Below are positions 56,062-64,000 of a stretch of 64,000 nt of DNA, in pieces; the stretch's first letter is position 1, and every line of letters begins with the position of its first letter. The stretch is from Ornithodoros turicata (taxonomy: Eukaryota; Arthropoda; Arachnida; Ixodida; Argasidae). A model generated the notes under the pieces. The model saw only the letters and a program-made list of their open reading frames with translations, searched no databases and was not told the DNA's origin. The stretch lies in the NCBI RefSeq assembly GCF_037126465.1, contig NC_088201.1, forward strand, positions 22,056,550-22,120,549, given 5' to 3'. The position numbers and the translations under genes were made by a program.

Positions 56062-56190
56062 GATGACATAGGTCGGCGCAATCATGATCGCAATGCCTTA
56101 TCAAAGCCTGATGATCGCGATCATGAGTGCGATCACGAAGCACTGGCAAGGCTTCCGCGATCATGATCGCGCCGACCTATGGTCGATGAT
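56062..56190. repeat. Palindromic element with GATCATGATCGC arms
   Basis: The left arm CATAGGTCGGCGCAATCATG (from 56067) pairs with the right arm ending GCGCCGACCTATGG (to 56182). Pairing extends outward through CGATGA/TCGATG and inward through GCCTT/AAGGC, giving arms of about 40 bases. GATCATG motifs repeat in the middle. It is unrelated to family A, which ends 16 bases before. Confidence 0.8.
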
Positions 56191-57627
56191 GGTGGTGTGC
56201 ACAGTTGAAGAAAGCGTGACACATAAGTCCCAGCCATTTGCAAGCTCCGCTAGAGCAATATGGGCGCCGCTACAGTGCATTGCACGTGTCCTTCCATCAG
56301 TTACGCGTCAGCGCAGTCTGGAGAGAGCGAAGGCCACTGGATGAACATTGCCATAGTAGAAGGTGCGTTGCTGCTTTTGTCTTTTCTGTTCACTCCCGGC
56401 CATCCACAGTCATTCCAAGTCACGTCTTGTGGAAAGGAGAGCATAGACTCCATCAGGGGAAGGTAAAATGCGACTCGCGGGTTACGCGTGCTTACGCCTT
56501 CAGGAGGATCAGAAATCATCGTCTGCCTTCGGATGGATATCGGTTGGTGTCACGACATTGCGTCATTTTTGTCGCATGAGCGTGATTCAGGTCGCGTTTT
56601 ACACTCCAAGCAAATTGTGACATATTACTGCTGCTGGACTGATCGTGCATTAAAAACAGTTTCTTAGTTTCCAGCGGAGGTATTTCAGGTCCTATTAGTC
56701 GTCGTCGAACGGATTCAGGGCTCCACCGGCGATTTTACCGAAAGTAAAGCTAAATGTAACGTGTGGACACGTGAAACATTTAGCGGCAGCTTAAAGAAAG
56801 GGAATCCCTTAAACCATCTTACGGTAATTCTCTCTCTCTCTCTCTTTTTTTCTATGCGAGCGTCTTGTTAAGCTTTCCTAGTTTTAGTTCTCTACTTTGG
56901 ATACCTACATCCCAATTTCCTATTCCGTGAACCCGTCCCTCTCTACATGTCTTAATGTTCTCCACTCGCAGCATATACTTCCGGACCAAAGTGCACTTGG
57001 CTCTCAAATGGCCGCTCGTGGTCGTCAGGAACTCCATGGGCAGTCCAGTCTTCTTGAGGCTTTGATGTTATTCGCCGCTATATAGTGCAATCGTGCTGGT
57101 CCCTCTAGAAAAAAAGACAAGAAACGGGAAACCACTGGGACAGGGAAAGTGATCCAAGGCTGCATATAGGGAGGCGCCACCATTACCCCAATCGCTTTTT
57201 AAATCGCCATTTTATTCTTCCTCCATTTGTTTAGAGAGCTCTTAAACATATGCGGGGCACATCCCCCATTCGCTGTCTGCATTGACTTTGGCGACGATTT
57301 CTATGCCGAAACGGCGTCGTCTCTCTAAATGCTATTCGCAGTCGTCTTCCCTCACTTTGCTGCGCTCTTCTGCTCCAACTCGCTTCTGCAACCGTTCGGA
57401 AACGCCATTACGCCGGCTCGCGACGGCAGCCCAATTTCGTCGCCGTCTCTTTTTAAAACATCATCATCTTAATGGTTCTTTATATTTATGTATATGCGAC
57501 ACTCATATATAAAACGCGCTATCGATTGGGCGTAAATTATTTCTTCGCGCACTACGCAGTCTTGGATAACAGCGGTGGAAGCAAGATTACCCGGCACCAT
57601 ACGGCGATCAAAAAGCATCCCACTGAT
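56191..57627. other. No defended gene
   Basis: A TC microsatellite lies near 56829-56847. A short ATG frame from 57303 starts PKRRRLSK in a CpG-rich stretch, but extends only about 68 codons and is not recognised. Confidence 0.35.
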
Positions 57628-57655
57628 GGGGGGGGGGGGGGGGGGGGGGGGGGGG
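57628..57655. repeat. G28 homopolymer
   Basis: Twenty-eight consecutive G residues. Such runs can form G-quadruplexes and are often mis-sized by sequencing. Confidence 0.95.
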
Positions 57656-57660
57656 AGAAG

Positions 57661-57775
57661 GATGCTCCCCGCGTAAAGGTGTAGAATGAAATTGAGTGCC
57701 GGAGCTCGACACCACATGCACTGCTGGGATTACGGCCGTTGAGTAATCTATCACGCCAACAAAGAGAGCCCAAGT
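57661..57775 (-). repeat. tRNA-like SINE head, minus strand
   Basis: Minus strand: A-box-like TTGGCGTGATAGATTACTC, AACGGCCGTAATCCCAGC, then B-box-like GGTGTCGAGCTCCGG. It resembles the unit at 50200-50406 in layout. The G28 run adjoins its 3' side. Confidence 0.55.
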
Positions 57776-58479
57776 TGGTAAACTTTACGTATTTTAATCC
57801 CTCGAAAAACGCGCCGCAAACCTATAGAACGTCTCATTATTTTTCGATGCTAATGCGAGTGTGCGCGTTAGCTGTTTTGGAGAAAATCTGAGCGGAAAAT
57901 TATATTTGCGAGCGAAGAAGAGCGTGTAAGAATAATTGATGCCAAAGACTAACGGGTGCTTGACGGACCTTACTTGTTTGGTGTGCTTGAGGTTCTGACA
58001 GCAAAGTTGAGCATTAATCTTCATCTTACTCATATCTTATGTGCAGATAGTGCAGCATCTGCCTCAAAGTTTACCGTAAATTTTGTTTGTATACCGGGTA
58101 CATACATACTATTCTTGGGGACCACTAGATGGGTGTCTTCTTGGCTCGGATCGGGAGAAAGCAGCATGACGTTTATCCGTGTGTCTATCCCTGCTATTGC
58201 GTTTTGGCCGTGTTGCGTTCGTTTGATAAAGGTAGTTGGAAATTTTCCCCCAGAGGGCGATGGTAGGTACTATATCAAAGGGCAGGCTTACCCAAACAGC
58301 CTGTGCAGTCTCCATGCAAGACGCAGACAACAAGGACTTTGTAGGCGTACTTCCCACTTCCACGTGAAATCCGGATACCAAGATAGCAGTCATTTGGCTT
58401 TGGTTTAGGGTGGTAAAGGGTGACGTTTGTCACTACCTAGCCCCGCATAGTGTAGTGTCTTGCACTCTGCGTTCCACGA
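57776..58479. other. No defended gene
   Basis: A 150-codon plus frame at 57956-58408 is opposed by a 94-codon minus frame and has no motif that I trust. Confidence 0.3.
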
Positions 58480-58562
58480 CGATAACAACAACTTTATTTT
58501 ATGATGATGATGATTGGGGAGTTTCATCGTCAGGGGCGATATCTACCCCATTGCTGGTGGTA
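58480..58562 (-). repeat. SINE/LINE tail module, family B (-)
   Basis: Minus strand: AATGGGGTAGATATCGCC, GATGAAACTCCCCAATCATC, then a GTTGTTGTT end. Complete relative to the copy at 6262. Confidence 0.65.
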
Positions 58563-59465
58563 ATGTGGGGGAAATTGAATAATGAGTTCCATGTTCCGCG
58601 ACGAGTTTAAGTTAGGCATCTAAATAATGAAGTGCAACGTCCAATCAGTTTCAATTCCCACAGATTCATTTCTTGTTGGGCGTTTTGGGGACGCTGTCAC
58701 CAACCGCATTTTTTCGTTCTCGTTGCTTCATGTGATTCACTCAAAATGCGTTTCTGTTGTCATCAAGCTAGAGAGCGAGAATATACTGGCGGGGGGCGCT
58801 ATGCGTGCCAGTATACGTCTCTTAATCGAGAGTCTCATTCACTCTCATACTCCCACTGACTGGCTGCTGGACAATGCTAGATCTTGAGGCATGCTGTGAC
58901 TGTACGTGGAAAACTTGTCGCCAGTCCATGGACCGCTTCCTTGAAACTTTTCAGAAGGTATAAAAACGCGCTCGTAAAAGAACAAGGGTATGGGAACCGT
59001 CTCTTGGCGACACTGTAACTTTTATACCCGGGCATGGCTGACTTGCACGTATAACCCCTCCGAGGCATCCTAAACTTCAACCGAGCATTCCATTTCTCTC
59101 TTTCATTTTTTTTTTTTTTCTTACGACCGTTGCACCACACGAATACTTCGGACATAATTTCTCTCAGATGTGTACGAACTTCATTGCTATATCACTTTTT
59201 CCGTCTATTCTCATTCTACGCTTATGTATGTTAGTGGTGCCCCGCTGGTGTGGATATCCTCGATTGGGCACAGTTTCCCGTTAAACTGTAGGGGTGACGT
59301 GACGTTCGCCAAAGTCATAAAATTGTCTCAGGGGTCAATAGAGCATGTCGTATACTGCCATTGCATTTCCCTCCGAGAAAGAGAAACTCCATCGAATGAA
59401 GGAGCGTTTGACGGGTACATGTAGAAAGAATCACCTGGAAGCTCGGGATCATACGTGTGCGCTCC
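58563..59465. other. No recognisable gene
   Basis: Short overlapping frames only; a T-run lies near 59107-59119. Confidence 0.35.
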
Positions 59466-59882
59466 GTTGAGACTAGGGTTGCCACCTTTCGTACTGAAAA
59501 ATACCGGCTGAGGGAGAGGGGGGTGGAATAGAGGGAAAGGGGGAAATGTTCGCGGGAAAGGGGAAGTGGGTGAGGGGTGGAGAGTATACAGAGAGAGAGA
59601 AAGAAGGAACCAGCGTACTCCCTGAAGACAACAATGATAATAATAATAATGAATAACTAAGAAAACGACTGGTGACTACGGAGTTGGGTCTGTGCTCCAG
59701 ATTTATTCAAGCTGTAATGGAATGTTGAAAGGAAAACCCTGTAAAAGCCCCTATGAAAGGTGTTGAGCCACAAATACCGGCAAAAGGCTGCCGGTATCAT
59801 CATCCTACCGGCAACCGGCAGAGCGGGCAAATAACCGGCCGTGCCGGTATAATACCGGCCTGGTGGCAACCCTAGTTGAGAG
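59466..59882. mobile_element. hAT-like MITE with TAGGGTTGCCACC termini
   Basis: Element 59474-59874 (401 bp) starts TAGGGTTGCCACC and ends with its exact inverse GGTGGCAACCCTA. Flanks GTTGAGAC and GTTGAGAG agree at seven of eight bases, an 8-bp target duplication. Subterminal repeats of ATACCGG/CCGGTAT occur near both ends. Non-coding; the interior has GA-rich tracts. Confidence 0.88.
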
Positions 59883-60961
59883 TCTGCTAGCAAATGATTT
59901 AGTGAACTTCAGGGATGGCGGCTCAAAGGAAACGAACTTCTCTTCTTTCGTTGACCCCTTTATTGATGGAATGCTTTGTTGGGTAAGCCGTGGAATGGAA
60001 TTATTGCCAGAGACAGAGAAGAACTCAGGTGAAGTTACGAGGACTGACAACGGTGCTCTATCCTAAAACTCTCCATCCTCGCTATACCGATCGGCATTGT
60101 GAGGACTCACCTTAAGCTTTGCCACTGGCGATGTTACCGCAGTGACACCAAAATGAAGGCGTGAATTGTTCTTGTTTCGCATTTTTTGCGTGGTATCGAT
60201 TTCACCCTACCTTGGCCAATTGCACAACATGCACGAGCCATTCAAACACTTTTTGCTCGTCTATAGTCAACCCGTTAACATCTCAACAAAAGTATCCCGT
60301 GCAAATGTGGCTGTCCGTTATGCGACGCTTATTTTCATTAATCAGTTTTTTAAGTGTACAACGAAAGTAGAATTTGCAGTAACCCTGTTCCTTTTTATGA
60401 GCCCAACCCAGAACTGGCGCAGGATAGCGTGACCCTGCTTTACCATTACCGCTTATAAATAAAGGAACGTCCGAGCGTGAGTCATACTAATGACGTCATA
60501 TCAGGTGACTGGAAACCCCATTTGGGGCATGCCGGCGTCTGTCTGCCCGGGCCTGGTAAATCGATATCCTCCCGTAGTAGTTCTGCTCCTCGTGGACATT
60601 TACATTGTCTGCGCTCTGCAGGAACCTAACCGATATTGGCTTCATCTGTTTCTGCAATGATGTTATGGACGCTATACCAGTCTGCTTTTTATCTATATCT
60701 TACGTAGACCGGGACATCTCAAAGGCTGTGTGTTGGTGCATCAGGATGCTGTAATGAACTAAAGACAACAAATGCTGCACAACGTTGCTGGAAGTAGGTG
60801 AAATATGATGACCTGTCCCTCCCCCCCCCCGTATCAACCAGTTATACTAAGTTACCTCAACGTGGTAACTGTAGCTGTTACTAGTTATAGTATTTAAAAA
60901 GTTAGCAGCTGTAACTCAGTTGCTGTTTTTAGAAGTTAACTGTAACTCTTGCTTAACTTAT
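59883..60961. other. No gene; GTTA-rich segment
   Basis: From about 60838 to 60961, GTTAC, GTTAACTGTAAC and related motifs are dense, as in the subterminal regions of the hAT-like MITEs. No terminal repeats could be paired, so it may be a solitary end. Confidence 0.4.
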
Positions 60962-60993
60962 GGCGAATTGGCCACGGCCGATATGGAGCTGCA

Positions 60994-61048
60994 GTGCGTG
61001 TTTCGCTCGTTGTTTGAGATCAACGCGCTCCTCTACGGAGCGCTCTTC
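60994..61048. repeat. 54-bp sequence shared with 12452-12509
   Basis: TGCGTGTTTCGCT, TTTGAGATCAA and ACGGAGCGCTCTT are identical in both places, about 80% overall. Within it GCGCTCC and GGAGCGC can pair around five bases. A shared GGCGAATTG lies upstream in both copies at different distances. Function unknown. Confidence 0.5.
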
Positions 61049-62541
61049 CTGCCGAAAAACCTCGGACTAGGGCGGAACTCCAGCAGTGCACTGTCGTTAG
61101 TTCCGCATCTTGCAAGGCCGAGCAACAGCGAGCGTTGGAACAACTCGCTGAGTTTGCCGGATGCGCGTAACGACTTCCGCCAGGCTCTTGGTGGTATGCG
61201 ATTGTTTTTCGCTGGGTGGATTCTGTCCCTCTATATGCTGTATCTTTATTTTTCTTCTTCTTTTTGCTGTGTGCGGATTCAGATCCTCTGACTACGACAG
61301 TATACTTCGTTGGAGCTCTGGTCGAATTCTAGCTGTTTCAGCGGAGTATAAGGAAGAACGCTCCATCGTGGAGCTATAGTTGATCTGAAACGACTAGCGA
61401 AAGACGAGAGTATACGCTCCGGATCGACCAATGACACACGCATACTCTGTCGGGGAGAAAAAAAGAAAAGAAAAGAAATGCCGCTCGAGATTGACCAGTT
61501 GCTCCTCTTGGCATTTTGCGAGGCTATTGGTTTATGGCTTAATTCCATAATAGGTGAAGACGGTGAACTGAAACTCTCTGAAACGCTGTCGCTCTTGTGG
61601 TAGCCGCCACTGAGATCGCCTTTGTTTATGAGCATGTCATGGAACCTCGCCACATCGCACACGACAGGGATCTTGGGTTACGTAAGACAAGGCACTAATG
61701 TCAAAGACCATTGCCAAGGCTGCACCCTCTTCCGTTGTACAGTCTTGCCATGCAGTTTGGGAAATTGAAACTGTCCATTTGCGTGCTCCCCCAACCGGTC
61801 ACGTGCGTGGTGTGTCTCTTGTTGCAGACAGGCTCCAGACACCCGCGTAGTCTAAGTTTAGTTTATTATCTAAGCATATCCTAAAAGAGCGAGGCCTGTT
61901 CTCCCGCAGACTGCCGTTTGACGACGGACAATCCCTCGAGATGGATAGTCCGTGCTCCGGAAGTCTCGATGAGAGACCCGTCTTTGGAAGTTCCTTGGAG
62001 CCCCCCTGGGGGATGTCTGCGTGAGACCTCCCTCAAAACCTCCGAGATGGGCGCTTCACGCATCACTCTACAAAGAGAGACATTCGTTGTTCCGATAGAC
62101 ACTTTTCTTTTTCGGCAAGTAAATGTAACACGCCGAAGCGCGCGACTAACCGCGAGGGACTGGGGGGAGCCACAAATATCGCGCGACAAATAATGCTAAG
62201 AAGAGCAGGAAGGAGTATAGTTAGGAAGAGGCCATGTGGGCTTCAGGTTGCAATCTCGCTAAACGGCTCTCAAATGCCATTCCCTGTATTTCAGTGTATA
62301 AAAAAAAAAAAAAAAACTCTTTGACGCTTCGGCGCGTGGGAGCACATGTGGTGGAGCATTTGTTTAGTGTTTACCATAGAGTTGCAGTGAGCGCTTCCTG
62401 TGAAGATGTGGTGGACCAGAACGAAAATAGCTCAGAAAATCAGGAATTACACACATGTAGTTTGGATTGCCTTCCTGTCGTCCACTGGATTGCTCCAGAC
62501 GCTTTAATTCTTTCTCGTATTTTCATCCTTCCTTCATCACC
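61049..62541. other. No defended gene
   Basis: Frames of 123-127 codons (60920-61291 plus; 61279-61662 minus) have no domain. A 166-codon ATG frame at 62234-62734 includes an A-run and a family B repeat, so it is not considered a gene. Confidence 0.35.
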
Positions 62542-62640
62542 TTCATATAATGTTCCACGTGCGTGCAGTAGGGTAGGGTACCGCACCACCGTGGTGAAAC
62601 ACCCCATCTCATCGTCATCATCTATTGTTGTTGTTCCCTA
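62542..62640 (+). repeat. SINE/LINE tail module, family B (+)
   Basis: CATATAATGTTCCACG, AGGGTAGGGTACCGC, GTGGTGAAACACCCCATC, ATCGTCATCATC and TTGTTGTTG. It also aligns upstream with 6262 (CATCTAATGTTCGCG). Confidence 0.65.
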
Positions 62641-63310
62641 TGCAACGAGCTTACGCGAAATTTTGAAAGCTGCATCAGCTGATGAAGTTAACGAAGAAAA
62701 CCAATCCAGTCTGCTATTTTCTTACCGTATATAAACTTTACGGTGTCAGTCTTGGCGCACGCAAACGGTGCATTTGATGGAACAAGATGCTCGATCCGCA
62801 CGATGCGGTCACATTGAAGACGCAGGTAATATATGTGACTTTAGTAGTCCTGCACTGTTCCAGGACAAACTAATCGAAACGAGTACCTCGGCAGCATGAT
62901 GGGTGCCGCGCGAGCGACTATTAAGAAGGAATCGTCTGTAAGCATGCATTCAAACACACATACTTCTTTATACGTATTCGTTCTGTTGAACGTTCCAGGC
63001 TTTCTTGATTTATTTTTCCTTCATAATCTATATCTACCTAACGTTTGTAAGTGATTCGGAGTAGCCTGCGCCTCGGTCGTGGAAGCCCAACATCTCCCTA
63101 TTTCTATTCCTGTACACATAACCGTACCTGTTGGTAAGCGTGCCTCACTATGTATAGGCTACATCATTTCTTGCGTGATAATAAAACTAAAGCATTCTGG
63201 CCAACATGCAGAAGGTCGAAAGATAAGCAATTTTGGAGTTGGGAGAACATTTTACTGAGAACTGGGTGCAGAGCACTCGGCTGGGGCTGCAGCACATGAT
63301 GAAGGGAATG
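62641..63310. other. No recognisable feature
   Basis: No open frame of note and no repeat ends seen. Confidence 0.4.
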
Positions 63311-63469
63311 CTACCCAAGCAGCACAATGTACTGAAAGTCGAGTGCAATAGGGGTAGACGGGTAGGTGGAAGGCCTTGAACAGAATTCTGAAACTAAAGA
63401 ACATTGATAAGACACATACCGGCCACCCCTATTGCACTTGACTTTCAGTACATTGCGCTGCTTGGGTAG
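63311..63469. repeat. Inverted repeat, 51-bp arms
   Basis: The left arm 63311-63361 starts CTACCCAAGCAGCACAATGT and contains GTGCAATAGGGGT. The right arm 63419-63469 is its inverse with about five mismatches. The spacer is 57 bases. It may be two opposed ends of one element; the family is unknown to me. Confidence 0.85.
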
Positions 63470-64000
63470 TTTTTACACGTATTGCGCAATTCATATTGTG
63501 CCACAGAGTTTCATTGTGGGCAGGACATAAGCACCATTCTTCGAAAGGGCATTTAGTTAGGCTTCGTAATAGTCTCCATTCGACTCCTCACTGCCGTTTA
63601 ATGAGGCCAATGGGATTCTGTTCCGGTTTCGCAGACTGAGTCCAGACTCGGGAGTGAGCTCTCGGTCGATGGCAGAAGGCCTGACGCATATTCGAGGGGA
63701 AGCCAAGAATAGACTTCTGTTAAGTTTTTGTCCGTAAGCAATTCCAGACGATATTACATATTTCTTTTCTGAAAGCGTTCTCGGCGCTTTTTCGTGAAAT
63801 GTTTTACCCTTCTGACCACACGCCCCTCCTGCCGGACAAAAGTCGGCGGGAGGCTATGTTATCATTTGTTCATTTGTACTCCATCAAAAAGAAGAAAAAG
63901 CTCATATGTAGTTCGGAGCTCAAAATGCTCTTGAGTCTCGTTTTACTGTTGTGGAACCTAGCTCCCGGAACCTGCCGTCCGGCGCCCCCTCTGGCGAATT
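63470..64000. other. No recognisable feature
   Basis: No gene or repeat is supported up to the window end. Confidence 0.4.

Noticed and set aside
57956..58408. Possible Harbinger-type transposase (RYYIKGQAYPN)
   Set aside because: Only a few residues resemble the family; the catalytic context and the rest of the domain are missing.
62675..62705. Possible hammerhead ribozyme core (CTGATGA followed by GAAA)
   Set aside because: The stems needed for helices I-III do not form around these motifs.
62234..62734. 166-codon ATG open frame
   Set aside because: It runs through an A-run and a family B repeat, and no domain is visible; its length is compatible with chance.
1..64000. CRISPR arrays, operons, prokaryotic promoters or ribosome binding sites
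   Set aside because: The sequence is eukaryotic in character (SINEs, LINEs, mariners, microsatellites), and no regularly spaced identical repeats exist.

Overview
This window looks like intergenic or intronic DNA from a large, repeat-rich arthropod genome, most likely a tick. No open reading frame can be defended as a host gene: nearly all are under 130 codons, many begin at non-ATG codons, and the only ones with recognisable protein similarity are decayed transposable elements. The tick assignment rests on the repeat types. They include LINE C-terminal fragments with a Cys-x2-Cys...Glu-His-Ile-Leu-Leu...Cys module, tRNA-headed SINEs, DD34D mariners, and a SINE tail with a GAACCCC core that I recall as very common in ixodid genomes. 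This is recall and inference; no database was searched.

Layout. 0-11 kb: two copies of a palindromic MITE, a tRNA-like SINE head, a Ser/Leu-type SINE fragment and a mariner C-terminal scrap. 11-25 kb: an inverted-repeat element, a SINE, a TA-flanked MITE, a bounded internally deleted mariner (15.9-16.9 kb) and LINE scraps. 25-37 kb: a local three-copy repeat, two MITEs full of GTAAC motifs with 8-bp target duplications, ACTCCC-type MITEs and a CAGGG-ended element. 41-49 kb: a second, frameshifted mariner with a mutated catalytic residue, a perfect 40-bp-arm palindrome, a SINE with a near-perfect target duplication, a foldback element of about 625 bp, and several further palindromes and SINEs. 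49-56 kb: an intact tRNA-like cloverleaf beside a tail-to-tail inverted repeat, a third GTAAC/ATTAC-type MITE, and two divergently oriented LINE 3' ends, one split by a SINE. 56-64 kb: more palindromes, a G28 run, one hAT-like MITE and a terminal inverted repeat.

Nothing here works as a pathway. The structure is a nested record of transposition: autonomous LINE and mariner relics, SINEs that seem to share a 3' tail with the LINE, and non-autonomous DNA elements. Six of the DNA elements have target-site duplications readable from the sequence (three exact, three imperfect). Two short open stretches flanked by splice-like sites (38.2 kb and 18.25 kb) are the only faint hints of host exons. I did not find a convincing new biological system; the most useful material is the set of bounded or multi-copy repeat families.
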